In this document: piece after piece, positions 29,933 to 39,613 of the stretch | Position numbering within the stretch: position 1 is the first letter of the stretch | How the letters are laid out: every line of letters begins with the position of its first letter | NCBI GenBank assembly: GCA_015055975.1 | Contig: SVHF01000018.1 | Span: 1 to 40,360 of the forward strand | From: Clostridiales bacterium | Lineage (GTDB): Bacteria > Bacillota > Clostridia > Christensenellales > UBA3700 | Direction: 5' to 3' | DNA length: 40,360 bases | Made by a program: the position numbers and the translations under genes | Notes under the pieces: generated by a model | Told to the model about the DNA's origin: nothing | Seen by the model: only the letters and a program-made list of their open reading frames with translations | Databases searched by the model: none

Positions 29933-32900
29933 TTAGTCTACATCCTCAAGAGCAAACTTATCTGTGATTTCTTGCTCATTGATTCTGTTCATCTCTGATG
30001 CCTTAGATACTGTTGTTACGTCTCTATAGCACTTCATACCTGTACCAGCTGGGATTAACTTACCAATGATGATATTTTCTTTCAATCCCTTTAAGTGGTC
30101 AACTTTACCCTTCATAGCTGCATCAGCAAGCATTCTTGGTGTTTCTTGGAATGATGCTGCAGATAAGAATGATTCAGAAGATAGAGATGTCTTTGTAATA
30201 CCTTGAAGTATTCTAGCACCAAGTGCTGGCTCACCTTCAGATGCAACAACCTTTTGGTTAGTATCCTTGAATGTTTGGAAGTCAACGATATCACCAACTA
30301 GGAATCCTGTTGTACCAGCTTCTGTAATTCTAACCTTGCTTAGCATTTGTCTAATAATGATTTCCAAGTGCTTTTCGTTGATTTCAACGTTAGATGTTTC
30401 GTATGTCTTCTTAACTTCAGAAATGATGTAGTTTTGAACAGCAGCAATACCCTTTGTTCTTAACAAATCTTGTGGGTAAATGTTACCTTCAGTAATTCTA
30501 TCACCAGCTTCGATTGTATCACCAGTCTTAACTAGGATCTTTCTGTTGTAATCGATTACATACTTTTCTTCTTTAGCTTCACCAGTAATAGCATCTTTAC
30601 CAGATACGTATACAACTCTGCTTGTTCCTTCTTCAACAGTTACCTTACCAGCGATGTTAGAGATAACAGCTTGACCTTTTGGTCTTCTTACTTCGAACAA
30701 TTCTTGTACACGAGGAAGACCGTTTGTGATATCACCTGTTGTAGCAACACCACCAGTGTGGAATGTTCTCATTGTTAACTGTGTACCTGGTTCACCAATT
30801 GATTGAGCTGCGATAATACCAACAGCTTCACCAACTTTAACGATGTTACCAGAAGCTAAGTTCATACCATAGCACTTAGCACATACGCCATCTTTGCATT
30901 GGCAAGATAGATTTGATCTAATCTTAACTGACTTAATACCAGCCTTATCAATCTTCTTAGCATCTTGTAGCTTAATCATTGTGTTGTTTTCAATTAGAAC
31001 TTCGCCGTTTGCATCAACAACATCTCCGATTACGAATCTACCATTTAGCTTTTCGATGAAGTTTTGACCAGCCTTACCATTTAGAACAACTTCGTTGTTA
31101 CCCTTTTCTGTTTCAACTGGAATTCTTGCAATCTTAGCGTTGTAGATTTCAAGAGCCTTAGCTTCGTCGATAACTGTTCCCTTCTTGAACATTACAGAAC
31201 CATCTTTTCCTGTGATGTCAGCAAGTAACTTCTTATCTACGATTGCTTTGTATAATTCGATTAAGTCCATGTTCTTAACTTCAACACCTGACTTATCTCC
31301 ACAGTCTTCTTCTGTTACAACAACGTGGTGACATACATCAACCAAACGTCTTGTTAAGTAACCTGAGTCGGCTGTCTTTAAAGCTGTATCGGCCATACCC
31401 TTACGTCCACCGTGTGCTGAAATGAAGTATTCCAAAACTGATAGACCTTCTCTATATGATGATTTAATTGGAAGCTCGATATCTTTACCTGATGTAGATG
31501 CGACGATACCTCTCATACCGCAAAGTTGTGAAATCTGTCCGATACCACCACGGGCTCCTGATTCAGCCATCATCCAAATTGGGTTGTATACATCTTTGTT
31601 ATCTTCAAGTAACTTAGAAACCTTATCTTTAGCTTCTGTCCAAATCTTGATAGTTTCATGATATCTTCTGTCTTCAGAAACGATACCCATTCTTTGACCT
31701 CTTTCGATTTGTTGTACTTGCTTAGAAGCTTCTTCTAGGATTTCTGCCTTATCTTGAGGAACGTGCATATCGAATACTGATGCTGTATTTCCTGAAATTG
31801 TAGAATACTTATATCCGATTGACTTGATGTTATCCAAAACGATTGCTGTTTCTGTAGCACCCTTAGCTGCGAATACCTTATCTACGATTACAGATAATTG
31901 CTTCTTACCGATTCTTGAGTTGATCTTGAACTCAAATGTTGCGTTGTTATTCTTATTAACAACTTGCTTCTTGCTATCTTCTAGCGCGCCTGTATCAATA
32001 CCATAATAGATATCTTGAGGAATTGCTTCATTGAAGATGATCTTACCAACAGTTGTTCTAACTCTCTTAGAAACTGTTCTGCCTAGTTCATCTTGCTTTT
32101 CAACTCTTACTTCAATTTCTTTTTGTAAAGAAATTTGCTTTAATTGATAAGCCATCTTAGCTTCTTCAACATTTCTAAATACTCTTCTTTCTGAAGACAT
32201 CTTTTCTGGATTTTCATCCATTGTTAAATAGAAGCATCCGATAACGATATCTTGTGATGGAGAAACAACTGGTTTACCATCAGAAAGCTTTAAGATGTTG
32301 TTTGTAGATAGCATTAAGAATCTAGCTTCTGCTCTAGCTTCAAGTGATAGTGGTACGTGAACAGCCATTTGGTCACCATCGAAGTCGGCGTTGAACGCTG
32401 TACATACAAGTGGGTGAAGTTTAATAGCTCTTCCTTCAACGATAACTGGCTCGAAAGCTTGAATAGATAATCTGTGTAGAGATGGAGCACGGTTCAATAG
32501 AACTGGGTGATCCTTAATTACTTCTTCTAGAATATCCCAAACTTCAGCTGATGGGTTAACGTCGATTAACTTCTTACCGCTATGGTTATTTGTAGCTAAT
32601 CCTCTTGCGATTAATTCGTGTAGAACGAATGGTTTGAATAATTCAAGAGCCATTTCTCTTGGAAGACCGCATTGGTACATCTTTAATTCTGGTCCTACGA
32701 CGATAACTGAACGTCCTGAGAAGTCAACACGCTTACCAAGTAAGTTTAGACGGAAACGACCTTGCTTACCCTTTAGAGACTCTGTTAATGACTTAGCCTT
32801 CTTGTTGTTTGTTGTGATGGCCTTGCCACGTCTACCATTATCGATAAGAGCGTCAACAGCTTCTTGTACGATTCTCTTTTCGTTTCTTAAGATAATTTCT

Positions 32901-33736
32901 GGAGTACCATACTCTAACATCTTCTTTAGACGATTGTTACGCATGATAACTCTTCTATATAAGTCGTTTAAGTCTGATGCAGCAAACTTACCACCATCTA
33001 GTTGAACCATTGGTCTTAAATCTGGTGGAAGAACTGGAAGAACATCTAGAACCATCCATTCTGGCTTGTTACCTGATGTTCTGAAAGCTTCAACAACTTC
33101 TAATCTCTTAATAGCCTTTAACTTTGCTTGACCTTCTTTAGCTGTAGCGATAGTTTCTTTTAAAGCTGTAGCTTCAGCATCTAGGTCGATGTTCTTTAAT
33201 AATTCTTTAACTGCTTCACCACCCATTCCTACTTTGAATGCGTCTGCGCCGAATTCGTCGCAAGCTTCTAAGTATTCTCTATCATCGATGATTTGCTTAT
33301 AAGCAAAAGATGATTGACCTGGGTCTAAAACAACGTATTTTGTGTAGTAAACTACTAGTTCTAATTCCTTTAGAGGAATGTCTAGTAATTGGCTCATTCT
33401 ATATGGAGCACCCTTTAAGTACCAGATGTGTGTAACTGGACAAGCAAGTTCAATGTGGCCCATTCTCTCACGTCTTACAGATCTTGCAACAACGTCAACA
33501 CCACATCTATCACAAGTGATGCCTCTAGCCTTCATTTTCTTATACTTACCGCAAGCACATTCGTAGTCCTTAACCGGTCCAAATATTCTTTCGCAGAACA
33601 AACCGCCCATTTCTGGCTTTTGTGTTCTGTAGTTGATTGTTTCAGAATTTACAACTTCACCATGTGACCAACTTCTAATTGTTTCAGGAGAAGCGATTCC
33701 TATCTTTATTGCACTGAAATTATTTACATCTGCCAT
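29933..33736 (-). CDS. rpoC: RNA polymerase beta' subunit
   Basis: 1267 aa; zinc motif [42 protein letters not shown]. Confidence 0.99.
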   Translation of the reverse strand: MADVNNFSAIKIGIASPETIRSWSHGEVVNSETINYRTQKPEMGGLFCERIFGPVKDYECACGKYKKMKARGITCDRCGVDVVARSVRRERMGHIELACPVTHIWYLKGAPYRMSQLLDIPLKELELVVYYTKYVVLDPGQSSFAYKQIIDDREYLEACDEFGADAFKVGMGGEAVKELLKNIDLDAEATALKETIATAKEGQAKLKAIKRLEVVEAFRTSGNKPEWMVLDVLPVLPPDLRPMVQLDGGKFAASDLNDLYRRVIMRNNRLKKMLEYGTPEIILRNEKRIVQEAVDALIDNGRRGKAITTNNKKAKSLTESLKGKQGRFRLNLLGKRVDFSGRSVIVVGPELKMYQCGLPREMALELFKPFVLHELIARGLATNNHSGKKLIDVNPSAEVWDILEEVIKDHPVLLNRAPSLHRLSIQAFEPVIVEGRAIKLHPLVCTAFNADFDGDQMAVHVPLSLEARAEARFLMLSTNNILKLSDGKPVVSPSQDIVIGCFYLTMDENPEKMSSERRVFRNVEEAKMAYQLKQISLQKEIEVRVEKQDELGRTVSKRVRTTVGKIIFNEAIPQDIYYGIDTGALEDSKKQVVNKNNNATFEFKINSRIGKKQLSVIVDKVFAAKGATETAIVLDNIKSIGYKYSTISGNTASVFDMHVPQDKAEILEEASKQVQQIERGQRMGIVSEDRRYHETIKIWTEAKDKVSKLLEDNKDVYNPIWMMAESGARGGIGQISQLCGMRGIVASTSGKDIELPIKSSYREGLSVLEYFISAHGGRKGMADTALKTADSGYLTRRLVDVCHHVVVTEEDCGDKSGVEVKNMDLIELYKAIVDKKLLADITGKDGSVMFKKGTVIDEAKALEIYNAKIARIPVETEKGNNEVVLNGKAGQNFIEKLNGRFVIGDVVDANGEVLIENNTMIKLQDAKKIDKAGIKSVKIRSNLSCQCKDGVCAKCYGMNLASGNIVKVGEAVGIIAAQSIGEPGTQLTMRTFHTGGVATTGDITNGLPRVQELFEVRRPKGQAVISNIAGKVTVEEGTSRVVYVSGKDAITGEAKEEKYVIDYNRKILVKTGDTIEAGDRITEGNIYPQDLLRTKGIAAVQNYIISEVKKTYETSNVEINEKHLEIIIRQMLSKVRITEAGTTGFLVGDIVDFQTFKDTNQKVVASEGEPALGARILQGITKTSLSSESFLSAASFQETPRMLADAAMKGKVDHLKGLKENIIIGKLIPAGTGMKCYRDVTTVSKASEMNRINEQEITDKFALEDVD

Positions 33737-33754
33737 TTTTCTATTTCTCCTTTA

Positions 33755-36700
33755 TTAGTCGTTAGCGTCATCGCTACCGTTGAATTGAGATAATAATTCG
33801 CTGATATCACCTGCGCCGATATCGTCATCATCATCTTCGCTACTAATAATATCTGTAGCGTCTTGCATTGAGTCGCTAGATGTATTGAAATCCAATCCTA
33901 ATCCGATGTCTTCATCTTCGTCATCCAACTTGAATTGAGCACCTAAATCGATTGATTCTGTTGGCTCGTCTGTTGAGTATGAAGTTTGATGCTTTGTAGA
34001 TGTTACTGTTGTTGTATCTGTGTAATCTCTAATACCAACTTCTTCACCGTTATCGTTTAGAACCTTAACTTCCAAACCTAAAGCCTTGAATTCCTTCATT
34101 ACAACCTTGAATGATTCTGGTGTACCAGCTTCTGGAATTGGGTTGCCCTTTACGATTGCATCGTAAACCTTTTGTCTTCCCATTACGTCGTCTGACTTGT
34201 TTGTCAAAACTTCTTGTAGGATGTGAGAAGCACCATAAGCTTCTAGAGCCCAAACTTCCATTTCACCGAAACGTTGTCCACCGAATTGTGCCTTACCACC
34301 TAGAGGTTGTTGTGTAATTAATGTGTACTTACCAGTAGATCTAGCGTGCATCTTTTCATCAACCATGTGGCATAGCTTTAACATATACATGTAACCAACT
34401 GTTACTGGGTTTTCGAATGGTTCACCAGTTCTGCCGTCATAAACAGTGAACTTACCATCTTTCTTTGGATCATGCTTTCCATCAACAGCAAGGTTGATAT
34501 CTGAATTCAATCTTTCGTCTTGGAATAGAGTCTTGATATCTGATTCTGTAGCACCATCGAATACTGGTGTAGCAACCATCATACCAAGCTTCTTAGCAAT
34601 ATATCCTAAGTGAACTTCTAAGACTTGTCCGATGTTCATACGTGAAGGAACGCCTAGTGGGTTTAACATGATTTGTAATCTTGTTCCATCTGGTAAGAAT
34701 GGCATATCTTCTCTTGGAAGAACTCTTGAAATAACGCCCTTGTTACCGTGACGACCAGACATCTTATCACCGACACCGATCTTTCTCTTTTGAGCAACGT
34801 AAACTCTTACTAACTTAGTTACGCCTGCTGGTAGGTCATCTTTTTCTTTCTTTGTGTATACCTTAACATCGATAACAACACCTGATTGTCCGTGTGGTAA
34901 GCATAGAGAAGAATTCTTAACTTCCTTACCCTTTTCACCAAAGATTGCTCTCATTAACTTTTCTTGTGGTGTTAAATCAACTTCACCCTTAGGGCTTGTT
35001 CTACCAACAAGGATATCTGATGAATCAACAGCTGTACCGATTCTTACAATACCGTTTTCATCAAGATTCTTTAATGCAGCTTCACCAACACCTGGAATAT
35101 CACTTGTGATTTGTTCATCACCACGAGATGTATTTCTAGATGTAATTTCGAACTTTTCAATATGTAGAGATGTGAATACATCATCTTTTACTAAGTCTTC
35201 GTTAATGATGATAGCGTCTTCGTAGTTGTATCCTTCCCAAGATGTGTATCCGATAAGGATGTTTCTACCTAATGACAATTCACCATTGTTTGTAGCAGGA
35301 CCATCAGCAAGTACCATACCCTTAAATACCTTATCGCCCTTATTTACGATTGGCTTTTGATTGATACATGTACCAGCGTTAGATCTTTCAAACTTTTGAA
35401 GATATACTGTTTCATCTCCGTTTTCTGTTTCAATAACGATTTTTGTAGAGTCAACAAACTTTACAACACCATCGAATTTAGAAATAGCTAGAACGCCGCT
35501 ATCGTAAGCAATCTTGTGCTCGATACCAGTAGCGATCATAGGAGCTTCTGTTCTTAGTAGAGGTACAGCTTGACGTTGCATGTTAGAACCCATCAATGCA
35601 CGGGCTGTATCGTCGTTTTCAAGGAATGGGATAAGAGCTGAAGCAACTGAAATTAATTGCTTTGGAGAAACATCTACATAATCTACCTTGTCGATGTTAA
35701 CTTCACGAATATCTTCCTTGATTCTACACATAGCACGGTTTTGTACAAATGTGCCATCTTCGTTAAGTGGTGTGTTAGCTTGAGCTAAGATGTACTTATC
35801 TTCATCATCAGCTTGTAGATAATCTACGACATCTGTAACATATGGTGTTCCATCTTCTTTCTTAGCAACTCTTCTATATGGAGCTTCGATGAAGCCATAT
35901 TCGTTGATTCTTGCATAAGAAGCAAGTGATGAAATAAGACCAATGTTTTGACCTTCTGGAGTTTCGATTGGACATAGACGACCATAGTGTGTATGGTTAA
36001 TATCACGAACTTCGAAACCAGCTCTTTCTCTGTTCAAACCACCAGGTCCTAAAGCAGATAACTTTCTCTTGTTTGTTAATTCTGCAGCTGGGTTATGGTG
36101 ATCCATAACTTGAGATAATTGGTTTGTGCAGAAGAATTGTCTAATAACCATGGCAATTGCTCTAACATTTAAGAATTGTTGAATCTTGTATTCATCATTC
36201 TCGCCTGTTCTTGACATGTTTTCCTTGATTGTCTTATCAAGTCTTGCCATACCTTCTCTGAACTTTTGTTGTAATAATTCACCTACGCAACGAACACGTC
36301 TGTTTGCTAAGTGGTCGATAATATCTGTAACACCGATACCATGAACTAAACCTAAGTTGTTGCTGTATGATGCAAGGATATCATCAACTGTTAAGTGCTT
36401 AATGATAAGAGCATCAACATTAGCCTTGATTTGTTCTTTTAATTCATCGCCCTTGAATTGAGCCATTAATTCCTTCAATGCAGGTAGATATACCTTTTCA
36501 TTGATTCCTAACTCTTCAGCGTTGAATTCTGGAAGTACAGCATTGAAATCTACAACGTTGTTACCACGAACGATAACTACTTGTGGTTTTTCTTCTTTAG
36601 ATAAAACTTTGATAGAAACGATACCAGCGTTTTGAATCTTGTCAGCATCTTCAGCTGTCAAAACTGTATCCTTTTGGCAAATTACTTCACCGTTTTCATC

Positions 36701-37603
36701 TATAGCATCTTCAGCTAAAGCAAATCCAACTACTCTTTGAGCATAAGATAACTTCTTGTTTACCTTATATCTACCTACTCTCATTAGGTCATATCTCTTT
36801 TCGTCGAAGAATAAGCCTTGGATTAATCTCTCAATTCCTTCTTCTGTAATTGTTTCGCCTGGACGTTGCTTTCTGTATAATTCTGTCTTAGCTTCAGCAA
36901 TATTTGTAGCTGAGTCCTTTTCAATTGTGTTTTCTAGAAGCTTTTCATGTCCGAACGTAGCATATAATTCTTCATTTGTTCCTTCCTTTAGTAAGCAACG
37001 AATTAATACAGTTGATGGGAATTTACGTCTTCTATCTACATAAACTGAAATTGTTTCTGTTGGATCTTGTTTGAATTCTACCCATGCACCTCTATGTGGC
37101 ATTATTTGTGTAGAATATCTTGGCATACCAGTCTTTTGATCCTTTTCGAATGTGTTGTAAACGCTAGGGCTTCTTACTAATTGGCTAACAACTACACGTT
37201 CAGTTCCGTTAATAATGAATGAACCTGCTTCTGTCATCTTAGGAATTTCACCCATGTATACATCATCTTCTAAGCATTCACCAGTGCTTGTGTTTACAAG
37301 TCTGATTCTAAACTTTAGAGGAATTGTGTAAGAACGTTCACCATCTTTACATTCTTTGATGGTGTACTTTGGTGTGCCATCTAGGGAATAACCTAGATAA
37401 TGTAGCTCAAATCTTCCAGCTCTATCTACAACTGGTGAGAAATCGTTCAAAACTTCTTGGATTCCTTCAGAGACAAATCTCTTGTAAGAACCAACTTGAG
37501 CTTCAAGCAAATATGGCATTTCTAGAACTTCTTTAATATGAGAGAAAGAATCTCTAACTGTATTGCCGTATTTAACTTTATGAGTCATATTGTTTTGAGG
37601 CAT
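33755..37603 (-). CDS. rpoB: RNA polymerase beta subunit
   Basis: 1282 aa; [56 protein letters not shown]; acidic low-complexity C-terminal tail. Confidence 0.99.
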   Translation of the reverse strand: [1282 protein letters not shown]

Positions 37604-37645
37604 GTCGTCCCCTCCTTATAAAATTTTCGTGATTAAAATGCACAT

Positions 37646-37680
37646 TAGCGCATACTACGCCCTAAATTATAGGTGCGCTA
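37646..37680 (-). promoter_or_regulatory. rpoB leader hairpin
   Basis: Minus strand TAGCGCACCTATAATTTAGGGCGTAGTATGCGCTA: outer TAGCGCA/TGCGCTA, inner CCTA/TAGG. Confidence 0.5.
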
Positions 37681-37683
37681 AAT

Positions 37684-37712
37684 AATTTACACGCATTTAA
37701 TATAGGTGTCAA
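37684..37712 (-). promoter_or_regulatory. rpoBC promoter
   Basis: Minus strand TTGACA (37712-37707), 17 bp, TAAATT (37689-37684). Confidence 0.75.
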
Positions 37713-37749
37713 ACGATTTTTTCAACATTTTCAAAACAATTTTTTGAAT

Positions 37750-37768
37750 TGTAAAATGTATGTAAAAT
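37750..37768. repeat. Paired TGTAAAAT direct repeat (11 bp period), rpoB-proximal copy
   Basis: TGTAAAATGTATGTAAAAT. Confidence 0.6.
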
Positions 37769-37811
37769 TATTAAAATTCACCAAATTTTGGGTAATTTTT
37801 GGCCCTACTTT

Positions 37812-37830
37812 TGTAAAATTTATGTAAATT
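37812..37830. repeat. Paired TGTAAAAT direct repeat (11 bp period), rqcP-proximal copy
   Basis: TGTAAAATTTATGTAAATT; one mismatch in the second unit. Confidence 0.55.
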
Positions 37831-37869
37831 TTTATTGTTAGATAGCCGAAGCTAAAGTCTTTGTCAATA

Positions 37870-37898
37870 TTGACTATATATATAAAATAATGTATTAT
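37870..37898 (+). promoter_or_regulatory. rqcP-ispDF promoter, predicted leaderless
   Basis: TTGACT (37870-37875), 17 bp, TATTAT (37893-37898), ATG at 37908. Confidence 0.7.
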
Positions 37899-37907
37899 TT
37901 TTAAAGT

Positions 37908-38156
37908 ATGAGATTGGACAAATACTTGAAAGTATCAAGAATAATTAAGCGTAGAACTATAGCAAACGAGGCTTGCGATGCATCTCGTGTTGAACTTAAT
38001 GGAAGACCTGCAAAAGCTGGTGCTCAAGTTAAGGTTGGAGATATTGTTACCCTACACTTTGGTGATACTAATTTCAAATTCAAGATCCTTTCTGTTCCAG
38101 ATGTCGTTAAAAAGGAAGATGCAAATTCCCTATATGAGGTAATTTATGAAGATTAG
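37908..38156 (+). CDS. rqcP: S4-domain RNA-binding protein, RqcP/YabO-like
   Basis: 82 aa; MRLDKYLKVSRIIKRRTIANEACDASRVELNGRPAKAGAQVKVGDIVTLHFG. Confidence 0.88.
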   Translation: MRLDKYLKVSRIIKRRTIANEACDASRVELNGRPAKAGAQVKVGDIVTLHFGDTNFKFKILSVPDVVKKEDANSLYEVIYED

Positions 38157-39279
38157 TGTCATTTTAGCATGCGCAGGAAGTGGAACTAGAGCTAATCTTG
38201 GCTTTAATAAACTTCGCTACGACATAGGTGGCATGTCTATATTTGAAAAGACTCTATCTAAATTTATAAGAGATGACATTTCTCAAATTGTCATCACCTC
38301 ATCAAACGAAGATTTGGAATATTTTACAAAATGCACTCAAAATCTTGAAATACCAACAATTGTCACATTAGGTGGCGCTACAAGACAAGAAAGCATCTTT
38401 AATGCTCTACAAGTTCTAGATGCAAACACAGATATTGTTGTTATCCACGATGGCGCTCGTCCATTTGTTACTAAAGAGATAATTGATGAAGCAATAGCCA
38501 TAGCTAAAAAAGATGGTAGCGCTATTGCATGCACTACTTTAATAGATTCTCTACGAAAGATAGATGGCTTAGATACAAAGGCAGTAAATCGCAAGGATTA
38601 TTTGATTGTTCAAACTCCTCAAGTATTTAAATATGATTCTATTTTGCGTGCGCACAACATGGCGCGCGAGGCCCAAAAGCAAGACTTTTTAGACGATGCT
38701 TCAATATATGAAGCATACATCGGGAAAGTAAGCATTACAAAGGGCTCTAAAGAAAACGTAAAGATAACAAATAAAGATGATTTGAAACTATTCACTCCAA
38801 ACAACTTCTATGTGGGCTGTGGATGGGATACACACGAACTTGTTGAAAACAGAAAACTTATTTTAGGCGGCATAGAAATTCCTCATACAAAGGGCCTTTT
38901 AGGACATAGCGATGCGGATGTTTTAACTCACGCTATTATGGATGCACTTTTATCTGCATCTCACAACAAAGATATAGGTCACCTTTTCCCAGATACGGAC
39001 GAAAAGTACAAAGGGATCTCTTCATTGCTTTTGCTAAAAGAAGTTGTTAAAATACTAAAGAAAGATGGCTATAAGATAAATAATATATCTGCAGTCATTA
39101 TGGCTCAAAAACCAAAGCTTGCTCCTCATTTGGATAATATCCAAAAGTGTCTAGCAAACGAGATGGGAATAGATATATCTCAAATATCTTTAACCTCAAC
39201 AACTACAGAAAAACTTGGGCTTGTAGGAAAAGAAGAAGCAATATCCGTTAACGCCTACTGCTCTTTATATAAGGAATAA
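38146..39279 (+). CDS. ispDF: Bifunctional IspD-IspF (MEP isoprenoid pathway)
   Basis: 377 aa; N-terminal nucleotidyltransferase (ILACAGSGTRANLGFNKLRYDIGG, VIHDGARPFV) fused to IspF (VGCGWDTHEL, GLLGHSDADVLTHAIMDALL, TTTEKLGLVGKEEAI). Confidence 0.93.
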   Translation: MKISVILACAGSGTRANLGFNKLRYDIGGMSIFEKTLSKFIRDDISQIVITSSNEDLEYFTKCTQNLEIPTIVTLGGATRQESIFNALQVLDANTDIVVIHDGARPFVTKEIIDEAIAIAKKDGSAIACTTLIDSLRKIDGLDTKAVNRKDYLIVQTPQVFKYDSILRAHNMAREAQKQDFLDDASIYEAYIGKVSITKGSKENVKITNKDDLKLFTPNNFYVGCGWDTHELVENRKLILGGIEIPHTKGLLGHSDADVLTHAIMDALLSASHNKDIGHLFPDTDEKYKGISSLLLLKEVVKILKKDGYKINNISAVIMAQKPKLAPHLDNIQKCLANEMGIDISQISLTSTTTEKLGLVGKEEAISVNAYCSLYKE

Positions 39280-39280
39280 T

Positions 39281-39613
39281 ATGGAAAAGAAGAAATTAAC
39301 AAAACAAGATATCATGGCATCTGATGCAGTATATATTGTATTTTCTATTGTTATTGCATTTTGCTTTATAGCATGTGCAGTTGTTTCAATATTTTTGATT
39401 GTATCTGGATGTATTTGGGTTGTTAAATCTTTCTCACTTGAGGAAGGAACAATAAAAGCACTAGCTTTGTCTATACTAATGCTTTTATCTTCTGCCTTAT
39501 TTGTTTGGTTAGATTATAGAATCTTTATAACTGTTAAATCTTCTATCACTTCTTATCTTTCTGAAAGAAAAGAACTATTAAAAGATATAGAAGAACCTAC
39601 TGAACAAGAATAA
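39281..39613 (+). CDS. Small membrane protein of unknown function
   Basis: 110 aa, about two hydrophobic segments, RBS AAGGA, one nt after the ispDF stop. Confidence 0.75.
   Translation: MEKKKLTKQDIMASDAVYIVFSIVIAFCFIACAVVSIFLIVSGCIWVVKSFSLEEGTIKALALSILMLLSSALFVWLDYRIFITVKSSITSYLSERKELLKDIEEPTEQE

Noticed and set aside
32634-33005. Plus-strand ORFs opposite rpoC/rpoB (also 34854-35225, 31422-31661 and others)
   Set aside because: Shadow ORFs in antisense of core genes, no independent RBS, promoter or recognisable domains.
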